NCBI GenBank assembly: GCA_965153355.1
Contig: OZ231127.1
Coordinates: forward strand, 48,050,001 to 48,114,000
Direction: 5' to 3'
Source: Flaccisagitta enflata
Taxonomy: Eukaryota > Chaetognatha > Sagittoidea > Aphragmophora
DNA: 64,000 nucleotides
Below are positions 1 through 9,660 of this stretch, one piece after another (positions within the stretch are counted from its first letter, which is position 1; every line of letters starts with the position of its first letter). The notes under the pieces are model-generated. The model worked only from the letters and a program-made list of their open reading frames with translations, had not been told where the DNA came from and ran no database searches. A program made the position numbers and the translations under genes.

Positions 1-27
1 AAATGTTCCCTACCGTCTGTGAGTCCG

Positions 28-156
<129 letters not shown>

Positions 157-764
157 TGGAAACAACGGCTTGTTTACGTTTGCTGTTTGTAGACAAATCT
201 ACACGCTTTTCTTTTTTTCTTTTTGTCATCCCCCTCATTCTTTTTGTTATTCCCCTTCTTTTTCCCCTTCTCGTTCTTCTACTGATCATTCTTTATATTC
301 CCCAATCTATATGTGGGTTTGTCGAAAAAGGATTTGAGTATCATAGTGACATTAAAACTAGATATTGAAGATTGATAGTTCCACTTACACCACGCCAGGG
401 AAATGGCCTGATTTAGCTAAATCTGGCGATTCGCGTAGCTGGCGTGATGGAAGTCGAGATGAAAAGTTTTTGTTTATTAGTTGCAAGCGATTACTTATTT
501 GCTGTGTATTCGGTCTCGCTGCTGATGGCGTATTGACCAAGATTGGCATTGACCAGTATAGTAGGCCAATAATTCATTCGTTAGTCATTCGGATGCAAAA
601 TACAACTTATATGATGAGTTTCTTTTTCAATGAGATGCAAAAATGCTTAGAAATCACTATTTCGGCTGATTTCGCTCCGCCCTTATTTGCAAGTTACGGA
701 CCGACGCACCTTTGGACACCCTCTTAAAGTTATAGAGTCGCCTTTTGATCTGGCTCCATGCTTG
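157..764. other. no gene supported
   Basis: Open frames without recognised motifs; probably non-coding. Confidence 0.4.
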
Positions 765-765
765 T

Positions 766-898
<133 letters not shown>

Positions 899-1022
899 CA
901 TCCAGAGACCGCATGTCCGCGAGTAAAAGACCTCGGCCAGACGAATAATGTTTTCTGCTTAAGTGATTGAAGAATAGAATGGGCTCAAATTGGGCAATAC
1001 AGGGAAACATCATTTCCAAGTA

Positions 1023-1378
1023 TTTTTAGATGCGTCCTCGCATCTCTATAAGAGGGTCTGTAGTATGTATGTATGTATAGGGAACGCAAAAATTTCTAAA
1101 TGCGATTTCTAAGGTTTTCTCTTCATTTCTCTTCGTGTCTCTTGTATCTCTTCATGTCTCTTACATCTCTTATGTCTCAATTGTCTCTTATGTCTCTTAT
1201 GTCTCTTTTGTCTCTTTTGTCTCTGTCTCTTTTGTCTCTTTTGTTTCTTAAGTCCCTTATGTCTCCTATGTCTCTTAAAACTCCTATGTCGCTTATGTCT
1301 CTTAGATCTCTTATGTCTCAAATTTCTCTTATGTCTCTTATGTCTCCTACATGTCTTCATGTCTCTTCTTGTCTCCTG
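1023..1378 (-). mobile_element. HINE-like B element, 3' part only
   Basis: Begins TTTTTAGATGCGTCCTCGCA and continues CTATAAGAGGG, then a TCTCTTATG tandem repeat. It abuts a complete copy at 1379, so the 5' end is missing. Confidence 0.8.
1137..1360. repeat. TCTCTTATG tandem repeat
   Basis: Degenerate 9-bp unit (TCTCTTATG, TCTCTTTTG variants), the core of the B element. Similar arrays are at 1490-1715 and, inverted, 16080-16430. Confidence 0.85.
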
Positions 1379-2066
1379 TTTTTAGATGCGTCCTCGCATC
1401 TCTATAAGAGGGTGTGTCCCTAAGTAGGTCTGTCTGTCACACGAAAATTTCTAAACGCGATTTCTCAGGTTTTCTCTTCATTTCTCTTCATGTCTCCTAT
1501 ATGTCTCTTATGACTCTTATGTCTCCTATATGTCTCATATGTCTCTTGTGTCTCTTATACCTCATATCTCTTATATCTCTTATGTCTCTTATCTTTTATA
1601 TCTCTTAAGTCTCTTATGTCTCTTCATGTCTCTTCATGTCTCTTCATGTCTCCTCATGTTTCCTCATGTGTCTCCATATCTCTCCATGTCTTCCAAGTCC
1701 CTTCATGTCTCTTCGTGAGGATGAGGCGGGGGGTGTGGGGAGGCGTGGGGGGAGGAGGGGAAGGGGATGGGGAGGCGTGGGGAAGGAAGGGGGTGGGGTG
1801 GGGAGGCGTGGGGGAGGGGTGGGGAGGCGTGGGGGAAGGGTGGGGAGGCGTGGGGGTGAAGGGCGGGCGTGCGGGGGGGAGAGGTGGAGAGAGGGGGGGG
1901 GAGAGATGAATCAGTTTATGTTTTTCTCTTTATCTCTTTATCTTTATATTTTCATATTATTATATCTTAATATCTTAATATCTTAATAATTTATATCTTA
2001 ATAATTTGTATGATTATATCTTACGTCTAAAGAGGACGCATCTATTGGACATCTCTTGGCCTTGTT
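1379..2066 (-). mobile_element. HINE-like B element, complete
   Basis: Minus-strand copy. The 3' hairpin AGATGCG-AGGA-CGCATCT plus AAAAA is at its left edge. A TCTCTTATG-type tandem core, a G-rich GGGGAGGCGTGG tract and AT-rich DNA follow, and the 5' end AACAAGGCCAAGAGATGTCC is at 2066. A closely similar complete copy lies at 15729-16518. Confidence 0.85.
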
Positions 2067-2310
2067 CATGCTCCAATTGCATAATCAGAGCCCAGTCTCA
2101 TTGGAAAATTGATCTGGACTTGATCCAGGCATTCCATAATCAACACATTAGTTGTACAGAATGTCTATGGAAGAAATTTCTTTGATGACTACTACTATCA
2201 ATTCTTTACAAATAGAGGATTGATTACGGAATGCCTTGATTGAGTCCAAATCGATTTTCCAATCAAACTGGACTTTGACTATGCAAATGGAACATGAAAA
2301 GTGCTTGGAA

Positions 2311-2697
2311 AGTCAGGCCTTTATCCAGAACAGGCGCCCGGGCCCAAGGCCCACATTCTGGCTGTCGGGCCTGCTGTTTTTTGCTGGCCGCAGGTCTAGT
2401 TGGCCTGCTCTCGTTTAGCTGTCTACTTTGCATTCAACATTTTTCCTCCAAATTTCTTTGATCAGATGCAAGATTTGTGAAACAGAATGATACTAAAACA
2501 ATTATCTGAATATCGACTCTCTTGCCACATTCAAAGAACAAAGAAAAAATGTTTATGCTATATGGCAACCCTATGAAAAAAACTAAACAAATTGGGTAAC
2601 AGAGCAAAATAGATTTGACCGGGCCCGCTGTTTGTCGGGCACGCTGAAATTTGGAGGAGCAGCCCGGTTGGCCCGCTCAGAGAAATGACAGGAAGTA
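2311..2697. mobile_element. GGGCC-rich insert in the hAT-like MITE
   Basis: Sequence absent from the MITE copy at 56.8-57.1 kb. Its ends carry GGGCCTGCTG-like and GGGCCCGCTG motifs in opposite orientation, suggesting a short inverted-repeat element. Family unknown. Confidence 0.45.
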
Positions 2698-2733
2698 GTA
2701 TTTTATTCAAATATCCCAATTGAGCCCACTCTA

Positions 2734-3393
2734 TGGAAGAACGAAACCCACGGACCGACGAACAAAGCACCTTATGGATATTCGAGACCGCGTCTAAAAA
2801 CTTCGATCTTACCAAATTTCTCATAATTGTGAAAATCGAGAAACGAAGGCTGACTTCAAAAGTGGGAATACCAAGTTCCGCGTCGTCGTGATCTTTTTAC
2901 GAAAATCCCGTTTGTTTCGAATCTGATAATGAGTCAAAAACTTGATTACAAGTAATCGCTATAAAAAAGCAGAGCCTCTTTGTTGGTTCACTTCTTCCTT
3001 TCGGAACGCCACCAATTCTTTCCAGATACGGTTAGTCCTAATCATTCAATCTTTCGTTCTAATATAGTCAAATGACGTTTTAACGCACACGCCAGTAACG
3101 AAATTCCGCTGTAAAGAATTAACTATTAAGTCCTTTCAAAGAATTTCTTTTTACTTTTTATGTCCGCTGTAAAGAAATCTATCTATAACAAAATATTTTG
3201 TTGGTCCCTTGGAGTTCGTTAGAAACTGTATTTCCAAAAGAAAAAGATCACGGTTGGCACTTTTTTCATGTAGAATTTCATGATGGTCCGTTTTTTTGTT
3301 TAGAAACCACATATCTTTACAATTTTCATAGATTTTCTGCCCTCATGTTTTTTTGTTGGTTAAATCTCTAGAAATGATAAAAGACGACTTTAA
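2734..3393. other. no gene seen
   Basis: Mixed AT-rich DNA with no supported coding region. The duplicated phrase CCGCTGTAAAGAA (3110 and 3162) is the only local repeat noticed. Confidence 0.5.
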
Positions 3394-3607
3394 AACAAGG
3401 CCGGGTACACGGCTACCCTAGTCGCGTGCGGGTGGGCAGGATCAGTGCTGGAGAAGGTCACTAGGGCATTTGGGCAGGAGCCGTATGCTCAAAACGCTGA
3501 AAAAGTAAAACGGGGTCTGACCGACCAACCAACCAACTGACCAACCAACCGACCGACCGACCGACCGACATAGCGGGGTGTAGAGTCGCGTAGCACGCGA
3601 CTAAAAA
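3394..3607 (+). mobile_element. HINE-like A element, complete
   Basis: Starts AACAAGGCCGGGTACACGGC. The 5' code AGTCGCGTGC, a (CCGA/CCAA)n core, TAGA, hairpin GTCGCG-TAGCA-CGCGAC and TAAAAA follow. 214 bp. Confidence 0.88.
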
Positions 3608-3701
3608 TCTGAAATCACAGATGAACTGCAAATCCATATTGCTGCTCAACATGTAAAAATTGCTGACATGCAAAAATTGCAGACCTAAATCTGTCTTGAT
3701 C

Positions 3702-3830
3702 TTTTTAGATGCGTCATCGCATCTCTATAAGAGGGTCTGTCCGTCGGACGGACGGACGGACGGACGGACGGACGGACGGACCGACGGACGGACAGACTCT
3801 CTTATAGAGATGCGATGACGCATCTAAAAA
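3702..3830. mobile_element. two HINE 3' ends fused head to head
   Basis: A 32-bp perfect inverted repeat (TTTTTAGATGCGTCATCGCA onward) brackets a (GGAC)n tract. Both halves keep hairpin AGATGCG-ATGA-CGCATCT and CTCTTATAG. No 5' end is present. Confidence 0.85.
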
Positions 3831-3863
3831 GCTGATAGGGATCTTTTTTTTCAAAAGCTGATA

Positions 3864-4372
3864 CAGTAGATGTCGTCTAGACTTGGAAATACGGGGGAGC
3901 CCATAACCTGAGCATCAGTACAATGAGGGGACTGATATTTTGCTGGTGTAATCTATAGACCCTAAAAGGTTGACAATGGGGTATGGCATCCCCCTCGGGC
4001 TTACCTTACAAAAAAAAACTTTTATTATAAAACATTAGGATCAGTCACTTTTACGGCAGAATTTCAGCTTCATCTATTTGCTTTAATTGCAAAACCAGCC
4101 AAGGATTCCAATCAGGAACTTTCAAAGAAATAAACAGATCATGACAAATCTGAAGTTAAGTGAGTTAACCACTGGACCAATTCCGATAGCTGTTCTACAA
4201 GAGCTAATATGATTTAGTATATTCGAAAGAATTTTCTATTTACAGGGCTGCCATACCCTTTGTCAACCCTATAGGACATAAGCATTATACACACTCAGTT
4301 TCATTTCATTGGCACAAATGGTAATTATGATATGAGGGCCCCCGTATTTCCAAGTATAGACGACATCTACTG
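3864..4372. mobile_element. TA-flanked foldback MITE
   Basis: Terminal inverted repeats of ~35 bp beginning CAGTAGATGTCGTCTA, flanked by TA on both sides. TA duplication and a CAGT start suggest the Tc1/mariner/pogo superfamily. 509 bp, non-coding. Confidence 0.75.
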
Positions 4373-4769
4373 TATGAATTCCTAGAAATCGAGATACAGT
4401 GGAGTACAACTAGAGCTCACCATATAGGCCATTAGGCAAAACATGGGTTGGTTTTTTCATGATCTTTTTATAATATAATATCGATTAGAAGTAAACCCTT
4501 ACGGTATACAACATCGTTAATTTATGTATCTGAGGTCAAAGCTGGTCGGGAAAAATGTTGAAATCAGTCTTTGACTTTTTGACATATTTGAGAGAAACAT
4601 GGTTTTCATTATCTTATTAGAAAGTTGAGGCTCTAAATCAACCAGATGTGGCCTCCAATAAAATCAATAGGGTAAGTGAATTTTATAATTCTCTTTCATT
4701 TGGCGCCATGCAGAATGCTTGACCACAAATATTTTTCGCCTTTTGATTTTTTAAAGATTTATTCATAAA

Positions 4770-5290
4770 AAATTCAAATTGAATTTTTCTCGATTCATTT
4801 TGATTTTAAGAAGGATCAATAAAGGAGTGTATTCATGTTTGTTAGAGCATGTAAATACAAGAAAACATATTTATGAGCATATCTACTCATCTGTGAGGGT
4901 GTTTTTGACCATTCTAGCTCATTTAGCTCATTCAGCTCAGTCTTTTTTTCTGATTTCAAATGCGATAAATGAATAGATATTTTGATATATGTTTAAGCAA
5001 GCAGATACAAAAAAACATGTCAGTGATCATAGCTGCTGATCTGCGAGTTTTTTTAACTATTCTAGCTCACTTAGCTCATTTAGCTCAGTCTTTTTTTTCT
5101 TCTGATTTTTAATAGGATAAATAAATAAATATTCTAATGTTAGCATGCAAATACAAGAAAAGATCTCAATGAGCAAAGCTGGTTGTCTGATTAAGTGATT
5201 TTGAGCATTTTAGCTCATCAAGCTCATTTCGTTCAGTTCTATTTTTCTCTGATTTTCAGTGTAATCAATATATACAATTGCTCTTGATTT
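4770..5290. repeat. ~150-bp tandem repeat, about 3.5 units
   Basis: The landmark TCTAGCTCATTTAGCTCA recurs near 4914, 5062 and 5209, with diverged text between (ATACAAGAAAA, GCTCAGTCTTTTTTT, GATAAAT). The units are about 70-85 percent alike by eye. Confidence 0.75.
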
Positions 5291-5486
5291 GATCTAACAA
5301 ATAAAAAAACTTGCAGTGATTGAAGACAAAAGCTTGGTGAAAAGTGATCAATGCTTACGACTTTTTTCTTCACGGCGACAGCCACCTTTACTGGTAATAA
5401 AGATTGGTTTTGGGCACTGACGGGACATAGTGACCGTGATTTTTCTATCTGTCCTAACTTGTTTGATCATTATCCTGTTTGTCAAA

Positions 5487-5755
5487 GCCATCCTATGTTT
5501 TTTGTTTTAAATTTCTAATTAGATTGGGGACTTTGCTGCTTGCTAAATGGAAAACTAGGAGTGATGCGCTGTCCCATTTACACCCAAGTGCCGTATTATT
5601 TACTGTTAAGATGAAAAAGCCATCACACATCATGAGATAGACGCATATAATTTGTCTGAGGACTGAGAACGAGCTACAACCTTCACTAACACTAACTACT
5701 AGGATTGTAAGAAGGGGTAAATATAAAACAGCCACTGGGGTGTTTCAGATCAAGG
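5487..5755 (-). repeat. dispersed repeat E, uninterrupted copy
   Basis: Matches 8228-8370 joined to 9083-9125 in reverse orientation (shared CCTTCACTAACAC, CATCTTAACAG and GGGACAGCG strings). It supplies the empty site for the C element at 8371-9082. Diverged pieces recur at 11375-11420 and 11935-12000. Confidence 0.7.
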
Positions 5756-6134
5756 CTATAGTCTCCAAGTAGGTTGAATGAAAAATTATAGTAAGAGTAT
5801 AGTTGGGTGAAGCCCCTGGGCACTAAAGGTAGCCACCTCGGTGCCTCTATAAGTATCTGGGTCTCCTTATAGTTGGCAAAAATAGCAAAAAAATAACAAA
5901 AATGCTAAAAAATTTAAAAAATTATATATATTATTATATATTTATACATATAAACCAAATTTTTCTTTGTGGCCTATTCATTTGTAATATATAGATGCAG
6001 GATGAACTGAAAAACCATCAGCCAATGTCATAGAGAGCTTCTGAGAACCTAAGAATAGCCAAGAAAAACACTAGAATTGACCCAACTCATACATTGTCAA
6101 AAACTAAAACAAATTTTGAAAGTTAAGTATAGCC

Positions 6135-6227
6135 TCAGTGAAGTGTAAGAGACTCGTCTATCCATCCATCCGTCCGTCCATCTGTCCATCCATCCTTCCA
6201 TCTGTCTGCATATCCTTCCTTCAAAAG
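6135..6227. repeat. (CCAT/CCGT)n simple repeat
   Basis: ATCCATCCGTCC-type tetranucleotides preceding the C element; similar sequence recurs at 6361-6435 inside it. Confidence 0.7.
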
Positions 6228-6978
6228 AAATAGGTCGCCTAAGGGCAATATGTGGTCAGCGATACCTGTTGCCCTGCTTTGCATGATTGTAAATTGAAGT
6301 AAGAGGAAGCAGGGCAGCGGCTCCGAAGGGGACAAAGTCCCATAGAACACGGGGGACTTTCATTCATCCGTCCATCCGTCCATCCAACCGTCCATCCGTC
6401 TGTCCATCCGTCCGTCCGTCCATCCGTTCATCCTTCCGCCACCCTCTCAGGCCTGAAATATGCCTCAGGCCTCAGGCCTTGAATCTGAGAGGGCAGATCT
6501 AAGGCCTGAGAGGACTGATTTCAGGCCTGAGAGGGCAGATTCCAGGCCTGAGAGGGCAGATTCCAGGCCTGAGAGGGCAGATTCCAGGCCTGAGAGGGCA
6601 GATTCAAGGCCTGAGAGGGCAGATTTCAGGCCTGAGAGGGCAGATTTCAGGCTTGTGAGGACAGATTTCAGGCCTGAGAGGGCAGATTTCAGGCCTGAGA
6701 GGGCAGATTCAAGGCCTGAGAGGGCAGATTTCAGGCCTGAGAGGGCAGATTTCAGGCCTGAGAGAGCAGATTTCAGGCCTGAGAGGGCAGATTTCAGGCC
6801 TGAGAGGGCAGATTTAAGGCCTGAAAGGACAGATTTCAGGCCTGAGAGGGCAGATTTCAGGTCTGTGAGGGCCTTGGGGGGGGACAAACGGATGAACGGA
6901 TGAACGGACGGATGGATGAACAAAAGTCATCCCTGTGTTCTACAGGACTTCATCTCCTTTGGGGCTGCTGCCCAAAAA
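6228..6978 (+). mobile_element. HINE-like C element, complete
   Basis: The 5' segment TAGGTCGCCTAAGGGCAATA leads to GTGGTCAGCGATACC. GGGCAGCGGCTCCGAAGGGG, a CCGT core and a 21-bp tandem array follow, and the mirrored tip GGGGCTGCTGCCCAAAAA closes it. The internal palindromic tips are a C hallmark. Confidence 0.8.
6463..6875 (+). repeat. 21-bp tandem array CAGGCCTGAGAGGGCAGATTT
   Basis: About 19 copies with few substitutions. The unit is a multiple of 3 and stop-free on both strands, so it yields long repetitive peptides (RPERADF) that are probably not real proteins. A related inverted array is at 8470-8870. Confidence 0.9.
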
Positions 6979-7197
6979 TGCAAAATTCCCATTAAATAAC
7001 ATGGACAAATAATGAAAATATGAGAAATTCCCATTGAATAATATGTAAAATTGATGAAATAATGAAAAATTGCAAAAATTCCCATTGAATAACATGGAAA
7101 ATTGACAAAAAAATGAAAAAAACATAATTCCCTAAAATAACATGGAAAGTTGGGGAAAAAATGCAAAATCTCCATTGAAAAACATGGAAAGTTGACT
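6979..7197. repeat. ~44-bp tandem repeat CCCATTGAATAACATGGAAA
   Basis: Diverged copies of TTCCCATTGAATAACATG occur here and resume at 7380-7402 after the element at 7198-7364, so that element inserted into the array. Confidence 0.75.
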
Positions 7198-7364
7198 AAC
7201 AAGGCCGGATACACGGCCACCAGTTGCGGACGGGTGGGCAGGAGCGGAAATGCGCGTTTTCACACTTTTTGACTCGTGTTTACCAACAGACCAACGGACG
7301 GACGGACGGACGGACGGACGGACGGACAAAGCCTCTTATAGAGTTGCGTGTCCGCAACTAAAAA
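7198..7364 (+). mobile_element. HINE-like R element, complete (167 bp)
   Basis: AACAAGGCCGGATACACGGC, code AGTTGCGGAC, GGTGGGCAGG, TTTCACACTTTTTGACTCG, (GGAC)n, CTTATAGA, hairpin GTTGCG-TGTC-CGCAAC, TAAAAA. This is the most compact intact form. Confidence 0.92.
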
Positions 7365-7432
7365 TTGAAAGAAATGTAAAATTCCCATTGAATAACATGT
7401 CAATTGAAGAAAAAAATAAAAATATGAATAGG

Positions 7433-7560
7433 CCCCGAAGGAGACAAAGCCCTAAGGGTAGGGCAGGGGTGGGGAGGGATGTAGGAACGTAGACATACAA
7501 ACGGACAGATTTCCCCTGTATTCTACAGGACTTCATCCCCTACGGGGCCGCTCCCCAAAA
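7433..7560 (+). mobile_element. HINE-like C element, short remnant
   Basis: Begins GGCCCCGAAGGAGACAAAG and ends CTACGGGGCCGCTCCCCAAA, the C tips around a short GACA/ACGGAC core. Confidence 0.6.
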
Positions 7561-7804
7561 AAAACTTTTGGTTTTATACTAGAAGCAAACAATTTCTTTG
7601 AATTTAGAAGCATAATTTGTTAATTTAGGTCTATTTTTAGCTAACTTTGGCCTATTTTAAGGCTGATTTAGTTTTAAATGTCAGCCTTTTTTGTGGTTTC
7701 TGGTTTCTTGAACTTCATTGGGGCTACATTTTTAGATAAATCGATGTTGGGATAAAAAAGGACATATCTATACATTAATTTTTGAAATTTCATGATATGG
7801 GTCA

Positions 7805-7974
7805 TTTTTAGTTGCGGACACGCAACTCTATAAGAGCCTTTGTCCGTCCGTCCGTCGGTCGGTCGGTCCGTCCGTCGGTCCGTCCGTGAACACGAGTCGA
7901 AAAGTGTGAAAACGCGCATTTCCGCCCCTGCCCACCCGTCCGCAACTGGTATTGGCCGTGTATCCGGCCTTGTT
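7805..7974 (-). mobile_element. HINE-like R element, complete
   Basis: Inverted copy nearly identical to 7198-7364. The 3' hairpin GTTGCG-TGTC-CGCAAC is at its left and the 5' AACAAGGCCGGATACACGGC end at 7974. Confidence 0.92.
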
Positions 7975-8224
7975 AAGCTTTTTTTGGTTATTTTCAAGTC
8001 CCTATTGGCCCCTTTTAGCACCCACTGGCCATTATACAGCCTAGCCTGCGTCTATACATTACAATGGAACGACCCAATATAAAAACTTTTTTTTTAATTT
8101 TTTGCTATTTTTGTCATCTATATTGGAATCGAGGTACCCAATGGGACTCCTGTAGGGCCATCTATGATGCCCGAGGGCTTCACCCAACCTACCCCTACTA
8201 CAACTTTTCAGCCAACCTACTTGG

Positions 8225-9200
8225 AAACCATAGCCTTGATATGAAACGCCCCAATGGCTAGTTTCTTTTTACCGCTTTCTACAATCCTAGAAATTGGTGT
8301 TAGTGAAGGTTGTAGCTCGTTCTCAGTCCTCAGGCAATTCATATGCGTCTATCTCATGATGTATCATAGCTTTTGGGCAGCGGCCCCGAAGGGGACGAAG
8401 TCCTGTAGAACACAGGGGGACTTTTGTTCGTCCGTCCGTCCGTTCGTTCGTTCGTTAGTCCCCCCCCTTCATCAGACCCCTCAGGCCTCAAATCTGGCCT
8501 CTCAGGCCTCAAATCCAGCCTCTCAGGCCTCAAATCTGGCCTCTCAGGCCTCAAATCCAGCCTCTCATGCCTCAAATTCAGCCTCTCAGGCCTCAAATCT
8601 GGCCTCTCAGGCCTTAAATCCAAATTCTCAGGCCTCAAATCCAAATTCTCAGGCCTCAAATCCAAATTCTCAGGCCTCAAACCTGGCCTCTCATGCCTCA
8701 AATTAGACGTCTCAGGCCTCAAATCAGCCATCTAAACCTCAATTTATTGCTCCCAGGCTTCAAATCAGTCCTCTGGCCTTTCAAGCCTAAATCCAGTTCT
8801 CTCAAGCCTCAAGTCAGCCCTCTCAAGCTTCCAATTGGCATTCTCAGGCCTTATATCAGCCTTCTTAAACCTCAGTTTAGGCTCTTGAATGCCTTCAGTC
8901 AGCCCTCTATAGCATCTCATCCACTTCTTCAGGTAGGTAGGACGAACGAAAGTCCCCCTGTGTTCTACAGGACTTCGTCCCCTTCGGGGCCGCTGCCCTG
9001 CTTCCCCTCACTCCAATTCACAATCACTCAAAGCAGGGCAACGGGTATCGCTGACCACATATTGCCCTTGGGCGACCTGTTTCATCTTAACAGTGAACAA
9101 TATGGCACTTGAGTGTAAATGGGACAGCGTAACGCGCGTCATGATTAGTCAGTGAGGGTTCACAAGGCCCTCTTCCATATTTTTCAGTTTGGGTTTAGGA
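8225..9200 (+). repeat. dispersed repeat E, interrupted copy
   Basis: Two halves (8225-8370 and 9083-9200) match 5487-5755 in reverse; the gap is exactly the C element. Confidence 0.65.
8371..9082 (-). mobile_element. HINE-like C element, complete
   Basis: Left edge TTTTGGGCAGCGGCCCCGAA is the 3' tip; the right part holds the second tip, then TATCGCTGACCACATATTGC and GGCGACCTG at the 5' end. Core: GTCC/GTTC plus CTCAGGCCTCAAATC tandem copies (8470-8870). Confidence 0.85.
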
Positions 9201-9423
9201 CGCACTGAAAATTAAACCGGAAGAACTTACCCAGAGGACATAGTTATCATTTCCATCGCTGATTTTGCTTCAGTCAATATCTCTTTCATTTTTTTTTCGA
9301 CCTTGAAATGTTAAGTTATGAAGGATCTCCATTCTGTAATCGCCAGATGAAATAAATGCAAAATGATTGAGAGAAATTCGATGATTAAGTGCCAAAAAAG
9401 GGGAAAAAATTATTTACAATCAT
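9083..9423. other. no gene seen
   Basis: The end of repeat E, then AT-rich DNA up to the Penelope-like element. Nothing coding. Confidence 0.5.
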
Positions 9424-9456
9424 GGTTGAAAGACATCATTACACAGGAGGTATAAT

Positions 9457-9659
9457 CGAAGAAAAACAAGTTGTTTATGGAGAATACTGTGTATTTTTTA
9501 CATCAAAAAAATGCATGAATTTTCAAATCGATATTCGATCCATCATCAGATGCAAAGACTGAAACAGAGAAAAAGAGACAAGAGAATATGAAGGAAATAG
9601 GATGAAGAGGAAGGGAATGACAGACAAGAGGATTGATCAGGATTGATCATAAGACCCAG
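9457..9659 (+). repeat. left 203-bp inverted repeat of the Penelope-like element
   Basis: Near-perfect reverse complement of 10541-10743. It begins CGAAGAAAAACAAG and ends AAGACCCAG, with the landmark CGATATTCGATCCATCATC inside. Confidence 0.9.
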
Positions 9660-9660
9660 C

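Larger units (their letters stand above)
975..2733. mobile_element. hAT-like foldback MITE, interrupted twice
   Basis: Terminal inverted repeats TAGAATGGGCTCAAATTGGG (left) and the complement of CCCAATTGAGCCCACTCTA (right), flanked by 8-bp direct repeats TTGAAGAA and TGGAAGAA (7 of 8 match). It is interrupted by HINE-like DNA at 1023-2066 and by a GGGCC-rich insert at 2311-2697. The uninterrupted relative at 56804-57134 shows the original sequence. An 8-bp duplication with TAG ends suggests hAT. Confidence 0.75.

Noticed and set aside
6460-6923. Long open frames (147 and 152 codons) on both strands
   Set aside because: They are translations of a 21-bp tandem array inside a transposon; regularity and two-strand openness argue against a gene.
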